A program made the translations under genes and the position numbers. Positions 9,487-20,824 of a stretch of 64,000 nt of DNA are shown here, in pieces. The notes below the pieces were generated by a model. The model saw only the letters and a list, made by a program, of their open reading frames with translations. It had not been told where the DNA came from and made no database searches. The stretch's first letter is position 1. Each line of letters begins with the position of its first letter. The stretch is from Hordeum vulgare subsp. vulgare. Taxonomy: Eukaryota > Streptophyta > Magnoliopsida > Poales > Poaceae. The DNA is taken from NCBI RefSeq assembly GCF_904849725.1, contig NC_058521.1, forward strand, positions 429,740,676 to 429,804,675, given 5' to 3'.

Positions 9487-11007
9487 TGATACGTCCATTT
9501 TGCATCATGTTTTCATATTGATATTTATCGCTTCTTGGGCTGTTATTTCACTTCACGGTACAATTCTTATGCCTTTCTCTCTTATTTTGCAAGGTTTACA
9601 TGAAGAGGGAGAATGCCGGCAGCTGTAATTCTGGCCTGAAAGTGGAGCAAGTTTGAGATACCTATTCTGCACAACTCCAAACGCCGTAAAAATCAACGAG
9701 GATTTTTTTCCAGATTTATAAAAGTACTGGGCCGAAGAAGCGCCAGAGGGGCGCCAGGGGTTGGCCACAAGCCTGCACGGTGCGGCCACCCCCAGGCCGC
9801 GCCATGAGGGCTTGTGGGCAACCTGCTGGCCCACTTGCCCCCCTCTTTTGCTATATGAAGGGTTTCGTCCAGGAAAAAATGAAGGAGGAGCTTTTTCGTG
9901 GTTTCGCCACCGCCACGAGGCGGAACTTGAGCAGAACCAATCTAGAGCTCCGGCAGGACGATCGTGCCGGGGAAACTTCTCTCCCGGAGGGGGAAATCGT
10001 CGCCATTATCATCACCAACACTCCTCTCATCGAAGGGGACTCGTCACCATCAACATCTTCATCAACACCATCTCATCTCCAAACCCTAGTTCATCTCTTG
10101 TAACCAATCTCCGTCTCGCGACTCCGATTGGTACTTGTAAGGTTGCTAGTAGTGTTGATTACTCTTTGTAGTTGATGCTAGTTGGATTACTTGGTGGAAG
10201 AGTTTATGTTTAGATCCTTGATGCTAATCATTACCTCTCTGGTCATGAATATGATTATGCTTTGTGAGTAGTTACTTTTTTTCCTAAGGACATGGGATAA
10301 GTCATGCTAATTGTAGTCATGTGAATTTGGTATTCGTTCGGTATTTTGATATGTTGTATGTTGTTTTTCCTCTAGTGGTGTTATGTGAACGTCGACTACA
10401 TAACACTTCACCATTATTTGGGCCTAGAGGAAGGCATTGGGAAGTAGTAAGTAGATGATGGGTTGCTAGAGTGACAGAAGCTTAAACCCTAGTTTATGCG
10501 TTGCTTCGTAAGGGGCTGATTTGGATCCACTAGTTTAATGCTATGTATAGACTTTGTCTTAATTCTTCTTTCGTAGTTGCGGATGCTTGCGAGAGGGGTT
10601 AATCATAAGTGGGATGCTTGTCCAAGTAAGGGCAGTACCCAAGCGTCGGTCAACCCACATATCAAACTATCAAAGTAACGAACGTGAATTATATTTACAT
10701 GATGAAAACTAGCATGAGAGAAATTCCCGTGTGTCCTCGAGAGCGTTTTTCCTTCTATAAAACTTTCTCCAGGCTTGTCCCTTGCTATAATAGGGATTGG
10801 GCCACTTTGCTGCACCATTGCTACTCTTGTTACTTGTTGCTTGCTACGAATCATCTCACCACACAATCACTTGTTACCGACAATTTTAGTGCGTGCAGAT
10901 TTTACCTTGCTGAAAACCACTTGTTAGATCCTTCTGCTCCTCGTTGGGTTCGACACTCTTACTTATCGAAAGGACTACGATTGATCCCCTATACTTGTGT
11001 GTCATCA
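9487..11007 (+). repeat. 3' LTR of element C
   Basis: It begins TGATACGTCC directly after the polypurine tract and ends GTGTGTCATCA at 11007, 1521 bp, with TG...CA termini. A TATA-like GCTATATGAAG near 9850 is followed by CT-rich and GCC-rich leader sequence, fitting U3-R-U5 on the plus strand. Open frames inside it (for example 9761-10171) look incidental. The base after 11007 belongs to element D. Confidence 0.85.
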
Positions 11008-12660
11008 AGGATCGTCATTTTGATCATCTTGAGAACCGTCTTGAGCTTTCTCACTAGCTTGCCCTTGATCTTGTGGTTGCACTTTATCTTGAGCAAACTC
11101 GGAGTCTTGAGCATGATCTTGGACATCATTTGGTGCAACACCATCCTCATGAGGTTGATCCTGTCCTTGATCTTGTTCAACGGGTTGAGGGCCTTCACTT
11201 TGTTCTTCAGAAGCGTGTGGGACTAGCAAAGGTGATGGCTCCAATTGAGTAGAGTATTGTCCTTCTCCTTCGGTCAAAAGGGGTTCCTCAATGGGGAGTA
11301 TTTGACCAATCCCCATTCTTCTTATGGCTTGAGGAGGAATTTCATCACCTACATCACGAAGACCACTTTGCTACACTTGGGAGCCATTATTTTCATCAAA
11401 CTCTATGTTACATGTCTCCTTAACGAGCCCGGTGGACTTGTTGAGAACATGGTAAGCATGAGAGTTTGTGGCATAACCAACAAATACGCCCTCATGAGCT
11501 CTAGCTTCTAATTTAGACAAACGAACACCTTTATTGAGAATGAAACACTTACAACCGAACACCCGGAAGTACTTGAGGTTGGGCTTGTTTCTGGTAAGAA
11601 TCTCATATGGAGTCTTGTTCAAGCCTTTGCGGAGGTAGAGCCGATTGGATGCATGACATGCAGTGTTAATGGCTTTGGCCCAAAAGTTGTACGGAGATCC
11701 GAACTCCGCCATCATGGTTCTTTCCGCGTCCATCAATGTTCCGGTTCTTCCTCTCCGCCACACCATTTTGTTGAGGGGTATAGGGTGCCGAATATTGGTG
11801 CTTGATCCCCTCGTCACTAAGGAACTCATCCAAGGTGTAGTTCTTAAACTCGGTGTCGTTGTCACTTCTAATCATCAATATCTTTTCTTCATGTTGACGT
11901 TGAGCTTCATTAGCAAAGTCGATGACGGTTTGTTGAGTCTCTTGAAGAAGTATACCAAAGTGTGTCTTGAGTAGTCATCCACAATTACCAAGCAATACTT
12001 TCTTCCCCCAAGACTATCAAAAGATGGAGGACCAAAGAGATCCATGTGAAGGAGCTCCAAGGGCCTTTTAGAGTAAATGGTAGTCGTGGGATGGTAGCCG
12101 TTTCATGAAGCTTCCCTTCAATACACGCACCGCAAGCACGGCCTCTCGCAAAGCTAAAATTTGTTAGTCCACGAACGTGACCCCCTTTGAGGAGACTTTG
12201 CAAAGATCTCAAATTGACATGAGCTAGTAGGCGATGCCAAAGCCAACCCACATCAACTTTAGCCATTAGACAAGTCGCAATCTTAGTGGGTCGTTCTGAA
12301 AAGTTCACCACATAGAGACCATTCTCAACATGTCCAACAAAGGCTACTTTAAGAGTATTGCTCCACAAAACGGCCACGGTATCAAGATTAAAGAATGTGG
12401 CAAAGCCCATAATTCCAAGGTGGTGAACGGAAAGCAAATTGTATGCAAGGGACTCAACAAGCATGACCTTCTCTATAGATAAATCTTGAGAGATGACCAC
12501 CTTGCCAAATCCCATTACCTTAGATGTTGAGGCATCAACAAATTGGACATGGGTGGGCATATATGGAATTGGATGCACATCCACCACCAAGTCCTTGCTC
12601 CCGATCATATGATTTGGGGCTCCACTGTTGAGCAACCATGACACCCCATCGGAAGCAAAC
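11008..12660 (-). pseudogene. Copia protease, GAG-pre-integrase and integrase, broken
   Basis: Right to left: the protease reads WLLNSGAPNHMIG at about 12600-12640, and the catalytic Asp of the usual DSG is Asn here (codon at 12627-12629). GAG-pre-integrase follows (LWHRLLAHVNLRSLQSLLKG, about 12190-12250; CGACIEGK, about 12115-12140). The integrase core gives LLHMDLFGPPSFDSLGG, VDDYSRHTLVYFFK, then IRSDNDTEFKN and PYTPQQNGVAERKNR (about 11730-11870), so D, D and E are present. Frameshifts occur near 12065, 11905 and 11745, and an in-frame TAG at 11371-11373. An acidic, Gln-rich linker (DQGQDQPHEDG type) fills 11008-11316. RT and RNase H are absent. Confidence 0.85.
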
Positions 12661-13719
12661 TCCTACAAGAGATCAATGCTTGGATTTAGGTACCCATTCT
12701 TGAATGGGTCCTTTGATGTTAGAAACAAGGGTCCTAGGAACCCAAATAGCCCATTCAATGTACTCATAATAAAAACCAAATTTTTTGGCATAAACATGCC
12801 CATCACTAACACGACATAAAACATAAGAGGGGTTAAAGTCGCCGGCTTTGTTGGTAGAGGTGGTTTTTCCCTTCTTGGCATTATCACCCCTTCCATGTTC
12901 TTCATCTTCTTATGAGTACTCTCACACTCTTTGAAAAAAGAGAGGGGGAGATAGCTTTGTCTTGTTCTTCTTTTTCTTCTTAGACTTGGGTGCAAACCCA
13001 AGTCCCTCCTTTCCTACAACTTCGTTTTGATTACTCAAAAGTTGACACAAGGCACTTTTCAAGTTGTTCTTTCAACTTGGAATTCTCCTCCACAAGATGC
13101 ACATGCTCACAACAAGGGTTAGTAGCACAAGCATTATCAATTAGAACAAAAGGAGGACAAGTAGAAATCTCCTTGGTTAGTTTTACTTGGAGTTGATCAT
13201 GAGACTCCTTAAGAGAGGAATGAACACCTTTCAAGACCTTTTGGGCCTTGGCAAGTGTGTCAAATTCTTCCTTGAGTCTATAATGGCCAACCCCAAGTGA
13301 AACTTTCTCAGAATTAAGCACATGGGTAAGAAAAATAGCATGATCAAGATCTTTTTGCAATTTAGCATGATCAACAGTGTGTGACTACTCAAGAGCCAAA
13401 CGAAGACCACACTCTTCCTCTAGAGCAATGAATATTTCTGCAATCTCATCGGCGTAATCATGACTATGTCCCTCCAACTTGGAGATAGTATCCTCATGAG
13501 TCTCAATGAGATCATTGGCCTCACCAACTTGTTCCAAAAGAGCAATACAGTGCTTCTTGGATTCACCTTTGATCTTACACATGAATCTGTCAAACTCATT
13601 CTCATCAAGCTCCACTACTTCACTATCATCAACACAATCTAACAATGAAGGAGAAGTAGTGATAGTGGTCTTGATGTTGGGGGTTACCTTGTTGATACCT
13701 TTGTCCATGAGGCACTTGG
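12661..13719 (-). pseudogene. Copia gag, C-terminal coiled-coil part (element D)
   Basis: On the minus strand this is the middle and end of gag. The open pieces 13385-13744 and 13031-13360 are rich in Glu, Lys and Leu (ELDENEFDRFMCKIKGESKK; SSLKESHDQLQVKLTKE; VEENSKLKEQLEKC), which predicts long coiled coils. The 12660-13000 part contains text like EYIEWAIWVPRTLVSN and GPIQEWVPKSK leading into the protease, in a shifted frame. At 13715-13719 the reading is cut inside the peptide CIAK/CLMDKG by element E, and the missing N-terminal half lies at 22524-23363. Confidence 0.75.
13715..13719. repeat. Target-site duplication CTTGG, left copy (element E)
   Basis: CTTGG here and CTTGG at 22524-22528 flank element E exactly outside TGTTGG... 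and ...CCAACA. Five bases is the usual Copia/Gypsy duplication. Removing the element plus one copy rejoins element D's gag. Confidence 0.93.
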
Positions 13720-15542
13720 TGTTGGAATTATGCCCTAGAGGCAATAATAAATATAGTTATTATTATAATTCCTGTATCAAGATAATCGTTTATTATCCAT
13801 GCTATAATTGTATTGAATGAAGACTCATTTACATGTGTGGATACATAGACAAAACACCGTCCCTAGCAAGCCTCTAGTTGGCTAGCCAGTTGATCAAAGA
13901 TAGTCAGTGTCTTCTGATTATGAACAAGGTGTTGTTGCTTGATGACTGGATCACGTCATTAGGATAATCACGTGATGGACTAGACCCAAACTAATAGACG
14001 TAGCATGTTGATCGTGTCATTTTGTTGCTACTGTTTCCTGCGTGTCAAGTATTTATTCCTATGACCATGAGATCATATAACTCACTGACACCGGAGGAAT
14101 GCTTTGTGTGTATCAAACGTCGCAACGTAACTGGGTGACTATAAAGATGCTCTACAGGTATCGCCGAAGGTGTTAGTTGAGTTAGTACGGATCGAGACTG
14201 GGATTTGTCACTCCGTGTGACGGAGAGGTATCTCGGGGCCCACTCGGTAATACAACATCACACACAAGCCTTGCAAGCAATGTAACTTAGTGTAAGTTGC
14301 GGGATCTTGTATTACGGAACGAGTAAAGAGACTGACCGGTAAACGAGATTGAAATAGGTATACGGATACTGACGATCGAATCTCGGGCAAGTAACATACC
14401 GAAGGACAAAGGGAATGACATACGGGATTATATGAATCCTTGGCACTGAGGTTCAAACGATAAGATCTTCGTAGAATATGTAGGATCCAATATGGGCATC
14501 CAGGTCCCGCTACTGGATATTGACCGAGGAGTCTCTCGGGTCATGTCTACATAGTTCTCGAACCCGCACGGTCTGCACACTTAAGGTTCGACGTTGTTTT
14601 ATGCGTATTGGAGTTATATGGTTGGTTACCAAATGTTGTTCGGAGTCCCGGATGAGATCACGGACGTCACGAGGGTTTCCGGAATGGTCCGGAAATGAAG
14701 ATTGATATATAGGATGACCTCATTTGATTACCGGAAGGTTTTCGGAGTTACCGGGAATGTACCGGGAATGACGAATGGGTTCCGAGAGTTCACCGGGGCG
14801 GGGGCAACCCACCCCGGGGAAGCCCATAGGCCTTGAGGGTGGCACACCAGCCCTTAGTGGGCTGGTGGGACAGCCCAAAAGGGCCCTATGCGCCAAGAAG
14901 AGAAAATCAAGAGAAAAGAAAAAAAAGAGGAGGTGGGAAGGAAGGGAAGGACTCCCTCCCACCAAACCAAGTCCAACTCAGTTTGGGGGGGGGGAGTCCT
15001 CCCCCCTTGGACTCGGCCAACCCACTTGGGGCTCCTTGAGCCCCAAGGCAAGGTCCCCTCCCTCCCACCTATATATACAGAGGTTTTAGGGCTGATTTGA
15101 GACGACTTTTCCATGGCAGCCCGACCACATACCTCCACGGTTTTTCCTCTAGATCGCGTTTCTGCGGAGCTCGGGCGGAGCCCTGCTGAGACAAGGTCAT
15201 CACCAACCTCCGGAGCGCCGTCACACTGCCGGAGAACTCTTCTACCTCTCCGTCTCTCTTGCTGGATCAAGAAGGCCGAGATCATCGTCGAGCTGTACGT
15301 GTGCTGAACGCGGAGGCGCCGTCCGTTCGGTACTATATCGTGGGACTGATCGCAGGATTGTTCGCGGGGCGGATCGAGGGACGTGAGGACGTTCCACTAC
15401 ATCAACCGCGTTCACTAACGCTTCTTCTGTACGATCTACAAGGGTACGTAGATCACTCATCCCCTCTCGTAGATGGACATCACCATGATAGGTCTTCGTG
15501 CGCGTAGGAAAATTTTTGTTTGCCATGCGACGTTCCCCAACA
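13720..15542 (+). repeat. 5' LTR of element E
   Basis: 1823 bp, TGTTGG...CCAACA. It carries a TATA box, CTATATATAC, at about 15069-15078 downstream of a GA/CT-rich stretch, so transcription should start near 15100. A G run lies at about 14987-14996. The LTR is longer than its 3' partner because the partner lacks the TATA-proximal segment. Confidence 0.93.
15069..15078 (+). promoter_or_regulatory. LTR TATA box (element E, 5' LTR)
   Basis: CTATATATAC preceded by a C-rich stretch. The same CCTATATATA box occurs at corresponding places in the LTRs of H and L. It is missing from E's 3' LTR. Confidence 0.75.
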
Positions 15543-16795
15543 GTGGCATCATGAGCTAGGTTCATGCGTAGATGTCTTCTCGAGTAGAACACAAAAGTTT
15601 TTGTGGGCGGTGATGTGCGTTTTGCTGCCCTCCTTAGTCTTTTCTTGATTCCACGGTATTGTTGGATTGAAGCGGCTTGGACCGACATTACTCGTACGCT
15701 TACGAGAGACTGGTTTCATCGTTACGAGTAACTCCGTTGCTCAAAGATGACTGGCAAGTGTCGGTTTCTCCAACTTTAGTTGAATCGGATTTGACCGAGG
15801 AGGTCCTTGGATGAGGTTAAATAGCAACTCATATATCTCCGTTGTGGTGTTTGCGTAAGTAAGATGCGATCCTACTAGATACCCATGGTCACCACGTAAA
15901 ACATGCAACAACAATTAGAGGACGTCTAACTTGTTTTTGCAGGGTATGCTTGTGATGTGATATGGCCAACGATGTGATGTGATATATTGGATGTATGAGA
16001 TGATCATGTTGTAATAGTTAATATCGACTTGCACGTCGATGGTACGGCAACCGACAGGAGCCATAGGGTTGTCTTTATACTAACGTGTGTGCTTGCAGAT
16101 GCGTTTACTATTTTGCTAGGATGTAGCTTTAGTAGTAATAGCATGAGTAGCACGACAACCCCGAGGGCAACACGTTGATGGAGATCATGGTGTGGCGCCG
16201 GTGACAAGAAGATCGTGCCGGTGCTTTGGTGATGGAGATCAAGAAGCACGTGATGATGGCCATATCATGTCACTTATGAATTGCATGTGATGTTAATCCT
16301 TTTATGCACCTTATTTTTCTTAGAACGACGGTAGCATTATGAGGTGATCTCTCACTAAAATTTCAAGACGAAATTGTGTTCTCCCCGACTGTGCACTGTT
16401 GCTACAGTTCGTCGTTTCGAGACACCACGTGATGATCGGGTTTGATAGACTCAACGTTCACATACAACGGGTGCAAAACAGTTGCGCACGCGGAACACTC
16501 GGGTTAAGCTTGACGAGCCTAGCATGTGCAGACATGGCCTCGGAACACATGAGACCGAAAGGTCGATCATGAATCATGTAGATGATATGATTAGCATAGG
16601 GATGCTTACCACTGAAACTATACTCAACTCACGTGATGATCGGACTTGAGCTAGTGTAAGTGGATCATGAACCACTCAAATGACTAGAGAGATGTACTTT
16701 TTGAGTGGGAGTTTAGCGAATAATTTGATTAAGTTAAACTCTAATTATCTTGAACATAGTCTAAGTCCACTTTGAATATATTTGTGTTGTAGATC
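15543..16795 (+). other. Primer-binding site and untranslated leader of element E
   Basis: Directly after the LTR, TGGCATCATGAGC (from 15544) stands where an initiator-Met primer site (TGGTATCAGAGC) is expected and matches it only in part; H and L have the same variant. The 1.25-kb leader has no long frame. It is strikingly similar to the leaders of H (41800-43050) and L (53077-54340), including a block around 16420-16720. Packaging and dimerisation signals are expected here. Confidence 0.75.
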
Positions 16796-17125
16796 ATGGC
16801 TCAAGCGACAGTCATCCTGAATTTTAATACGTTCCTAGAGAAAGCTAAGTTGAAAGATGATGGAAGCAACTTTGTAGACCGGGCTCGTAATCTTAAGCTA
16901 ATCTTACAAGCTGGGAAGAAGGATTATGTCCTTAATGCTGCGTTAGGAGATGAACCACCCGCTATGGCTGATCAGGATGTTAAGAACGCTTGGTTAGCAC
17001 GTAAGGAGGACTACTCAATAGTTCAATGTGCAGTCTTGTATGGCTTAGAAACGGGACTTCAACGTCGCTTTGAGCGTCATGGAGCATTTGAGATGTTCCA
17101 GGAGTTGGAGTTTATCTTTCAGTAG
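16796..17125 (+). pseudogene. Copia gag, N-terminal part, ending at a nonsense codon
   Basis: The ATG at 16796 opens gag (MAQATVILNFNTFLEKAKL) and gives 109 residues of the capsid-type UBN2/DUF4219 domain. TAG at 17123-17125 stops it, but the same frame continues at once (NTRIERYETSDKFYACKMEE) into the rest of gag, so this is a single nonsense change, most simply CAG to TAG. Gag forms the virus-like particle in the cytoplasm. Because the stop is early, every downstream domain is affected unless it is read through. Confidence 0.9.
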
Positions 17126-18967
17126 AACACCCGGATCGAGAGGTATGAGACCTCTGATAAATTCTATGCTTGCAAGATGGAGGAAAACTCATCTGTCAGT
17201 GAACATGTGCTCAAAATGTCTGGGTACTCAAACCGTCTAGCTGAGCTGGGGATTGAACTCCCACAAGAAGCTATTACTGACAGAATCCTTCAATCACTGC
17301 CGCCAAGCTATAAAGGCTTTGTGTTGAACTACAACATGCAAGGGATGAACAAGTCTCCCGGCGAGTTGTTTGCGATGCTGAAAGTCGCAGAGTCTGAACT
17401 CCGTAAAGAGCATCAAGTGTTGATGGTGAATAAGACCACTAGTTTCAAGAGAAACGGCAAAGGCAAGAAGGGCAATTCGAAGAAGAGCGGCAAGCCTGTT
17501 GCCAATCCGACGAAGAAACCCAAAGCTGGACCTAAGCCTGAAACGGAGTGTTACTATTGCAAGGGTATGGGTCACTGGAAGCGCAATTGCCCCAAGTATC
17601 TGGCAGATAAGAAGGCGGGCAGAGAAAAATCAGGTATATTTGATATACATGTTATTGATGTGTACTTAACCGGCTCTCGTAGTAGTGCCTGGGTATTCGA
17701 TACCGGTTCTGTTGCTCATATTTGCAACTCGAAACAGGAACTACGGAATAGGCGAATGCTGGCAAAAGATGAAGTGACGATGCGCGTAGGAAATGGTTCC
17801 AAGGTTGATGCAATCGCCGTCGGCACAATGTCACTTCAGTTACCGTCAGGATTAGTGATGAACTTAAATCATTGTTATTTAGTGCCTGCGTTGAGCATGA
17901 ACATTATATCTGGATCTTGTTTATTGCGAGACGGTTACTCTTTTAAGTCAGAGAATAATGGTTGTTCTATTTCTATGAGTAACATCTTTTATGGTCATGC
18001 ACCAAATGTGAGAGGATTGTTCATACTGAATCTTGATAGCGATACGCATATACTTAACATTGAGACCAAAAGAGTTAGAGTTAACAATGATAGCGCCATA
18101 TTTTTGTGGCACTGCCGCTTAGGTCATATTGGTGTAAAGCGCATGAAGAAACTCCATGCTGATGGACTTTTGGAGTCACTTGACTTTGATTCACTTGACA
18201 CGTGCGAACCATGCCTCATGGGCAAGATGACTAAGACTCCGTTCTCAGGAACAATGGAGCGTGCAAGTGACTTGTTGGAAATCATACATACCGATGTGTG
18301 TGGTCCGATGAGCGTGGAGGCACGCGGCGGATATCGTTATTTTCTCACCTTCACTGACGATTTAAGTAGATATGGTTATGTCTACTTGATGAAGCACAAG
18401 TCTGAAACATTTGAAAAGTTCAAGCAATTTCAGAGTGAAGTGGAAAATCATCGTAACAAGAAGATCAAGTTCCTACGGTCTGATCGTGGGGGTGAATATC
18501 TGAGTTTCGAGTTTGGTGCTCACTTAAGACAATGTGGAATTGTTTCACAGTTAACACCGCCTGGAACACCACAGCGTAATGGTGTGTCCGAACGTCGTAA
18601 TCATACTCTATTAGAGATGGTGCGATCTATGATGTCTCTTACTGATTTGCCGTTATCATTTTGGGGCTATGCATTAGAAACAGCTGCATTCACTTTAAAT
18701 AGGGCACCATCAAAATCCGTTGAGACGACACCATACGAACTGTGGTATGGCAAAAGGCCAAAGTTGTCGTTTCTTAAAGTTTGGGGATGTGATGCTTATG
18801 TCAAAAAGCTTCAGCCTGAAAAGCTGGAACCCAAAGTGGAAAAGTGCGTCTTCATAGGTTACCCAAAAGAGACAGTTGGTACACCTTCTATCTCAAATCC
18901 GAGGGCAAAGTGTTTGTTGCTAAAAACGGAGCTTTTCTCGAGAAGGAGTTTCTCTAGAGAGAATTGA
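17126..18967 (+). pseudogene. Copia gag C-terminus, protease and integrase (element E)
   Basis: The frame continues from the gag stop. A Lys-rich segment leads to a zinc knuckle, CYYCKGMGHWKRNC (17549-17590), intact CX2CX4HX4C. The protease follows with WVFDTGSVAHICNS (about 17690-17733; catalytic DTG present). GAG-pre-integrase shows LWHCRLGHIGVKRMKKLH (about 18105-18160). The integrase core has IHTDVCGPM, LRSDRGGEYLS and NGVSERRNHTLLEM, so D, D and E are all present. A one-base deletion near 18877-18882, within KETVG(Y)T, shifts the frame, and the false tail ends at 18967. The true frame resumes as ELSGRKIELDEV. Confidence 0.92.
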
Positions 18968-20772
18968 GTGGGAGGAAGATAGAACTTGACGAGGTTGTCG
19001 AACCTCTCATCCCTCTGGATGGTGGCGCAGGGCAAGGGGAAACCTCTGTCATTGCGACGCCGATTGAGGAGGAAGTTAATGATGATGATCATGAAACTCC
19101 AGTTCAAGTTTCTGTCGAACCACGCAGGTCGACGAGACCACGTGCTACTCCATAGTGGTACGGTAATCCCGTATTATCAATCATGTTGTTAGACAACAAT
19201 GAACCTGCGAATTATGAAGAAGCAATGGTGGGCCCAGATTCCAACAAATGGCTGGAAGCCATGAAGTCCGCGATAGGATCCATGTATGAGAACAAAGTGT
19301 GGACTTTGGAGGTACTACCTGAGGGCCGCAAGGCTATTCAGAACAAATGGATCTTTAAGAGGAAGATGGATGCTGACGGCAATGTGACCGTTTATAAAGC
19401 TCGACTTGTGGCAAAGGGTTTTTCACAAGTTCAAGGAGTTGACTACGATGAGACATTCTCACCCGTAGCGATGCTTAAGTCCGTCAGAATCATGTTAGCA
19501 ATAGCTGCATTTTTCGATTATGAAATCTGGCAAATGGATGTCAAAACGGCGTTCCTTAACGGTTTCCTTAAGGAAGAGTTGTATATGATACAACCCGAAG
19601 GTTTTGTCGATCCTAAGAATGCTAACAAGGTGTGCAAGCTCCAGCGATCCATTTATGGACTGGTGCAAGCATCTCGGAGTTGGAACAAACGTTTTGATGA
19701 GGTGATCAAAGCATTTGGGTTTATACAAGTGGTTGGAGAATCTTGTATTTACAAGAAAGTGAGTGGGAGCTCTGTGGCATTTCTAATATTATATGTGGGT
19801 GACATATTACTGATTGGAAACGTAGAGTTTTTGGAGAGCATAAAAGGTTACTTGAATAAAAGTTTCTCTATGAAGGACCTAGGAGAAGCTGCTTACATTC
19901 TAGGCATTAAGATCTATAGGGATAGATCAAAACGCCTGATAGGACTTTCACAAAGCACATACCTTGATAAAGTTTTGAAGAGGTTCAAAATGGAACAGTC
20001 CAAGAAAGGGTTCTTGCCAGATTTACAAGGTACGAGATTGAGTAAGACTCAGTGCCCAGCAACAGATGAAGATAGAGAGCATATGCGCTCCGTCCCCTAT
20101 GCTTCAGCCATAGGTTCTCTCATGTATGCGATGCTGTGCACTAGACCGGATGTTAGCCTGGCCATAAGTATGGCAGGTAGGTTCCAGAGTAATCCAGGAG
20201 TGGATCACTGGACAGCGGTCAAGAATATCCTGAAGTACCTGAAAAGGACTAAGGAGATGTTTCTCGTGTATGGAGGTGACGAAGAGCTCGCCGTAAAAGG
20301 TTACGTCGATGCAAGCTTTGACACAGATCCGGACGACTCTAAGTCGCAAACCGGATACATATTTATTCTTAATGGGGGTGCAGTAAGCTGGTGCAGTTCC
20401 AAGCAAAGCGTCGTAGCAGATTCTACATGTGAAGCGGAGTACATGGCTGCCTCGGAGGCGGCTAAGGAGGGTGTCTGGATGAAGCAGTTCATGACGGATC
20501 TTGGAGTGGTGCGAAGTGCACTGAATCCAATAACCTTGTTCTGTGACAACACTGGTGCCATTGCCTTAGCAAAGGAACCACGGTTTCACAAGAAGACCAG
20601 ACACATCAAACGACGCTTCAACCTCATCCGCGACTACGTCGAGGGAGAGGACGTAAATATATGCAAAGTGCACACGGATCAGAATGTAGCGGACCCGCTG
20701 ACTAAACCTCTTCCACGGCCAAAACATGATCAACACCAGAACTGTATGGGTGTTAGATTTATTACAATGTAA
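18940..20772 (+). pseudogene. Copia linker, reverse transcriptase and RNase H (element E)
   Basis: After the frameshift the linker (GRKIELDEVVEPLIP) runs to TAG 19153-19155 and continues in the same frame (WYGNPVLSIMLLDNNEP), a second nonsense change, probably from CAG. From 19183 there are 529 open residues: KWIFKRKMDADG, ARLVAKGFSQVQGVDYDETF, WQMDVKTAFLNG, and the palm motif YVGDILLIG at 19792-19818. The first Asp of YVDD is Gly here (GGT, 19798-19800). RNase H follows with GYVDASFDTDPDD, TCEAEYMAASEA, CDNTGAIALAKEP and HIKRRFNLIRDYVEG. The frame ends TAA 20770-20772, 40 bases before the polypurine tract. Confidence 0.93.
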
Positions 20773-20812
20773 TTCACATGACTATGTGAGGGCTAGATTA
20801 TTGACTCTAGTG

Positions 20813-20824
20813 CAAGTGGGAGAC
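20813..20824 (+). promoter_or_regulatory. Polypurine tract of element E
   Basis: CAAGTGGGAGAC abuts the 3' LTR and is the primer for plus-strand DNA synthesis. The same string precedes the 3' LTR of L (62376-62387). Confidence 0.88.

Larger units (their letters stand above)
3578..11007 (+). mobile_element. Element C: Athila-type Gypsy retrotransposon, 5'-truncated, with 3' LTR
   Basis: A plus-strand Gypsy element lacks its 5' LTR, leader and gag. It keeps protease, RT, RNase H, integrase, a downstream ORF, a long non-coding tail, a polypurine tract (about 9476-9486, TTGGGGGAG) and a complete 3' LTR (9487-11007). The RT wording (VPKKGGITVV, IDFRKLNKATRKDHY) is typical of the Athila lineage. 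The LTR start TGATACGTCC matches abundant wheat Gypsy LTRs of the Sabrina/WHAM group; the name is tentative. Truncation at 3578 lies exactly where element B's LTR is broken. Confidence 0.85.
11008..13719 (-). mobile_element. Element D, part 1: minus-strand Copia polyprotein fragment (gag 3' part to pre-RT linker)
   Basis: Ty1/Copia coding sequence is read from right to left: gag coiled-coil region, protease, GAG-pre-integrase, integrase, then an acidic Gln-rich linker that is cut off at 11008 before the RT. Its gag begins at 23363 and is split by element E at the duplicated CTTGG. Neither LTR is present. The family is a Copia lineage distinct from E; I cannot name it. Confidence 0.85.

Noticed and set aside
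10684..11226. 180-residue plus-strand open frame
   Set aside because: It spans the end of C's LTR and the antisense of D's polyprotein, two unrelated elements, so it is accidental.
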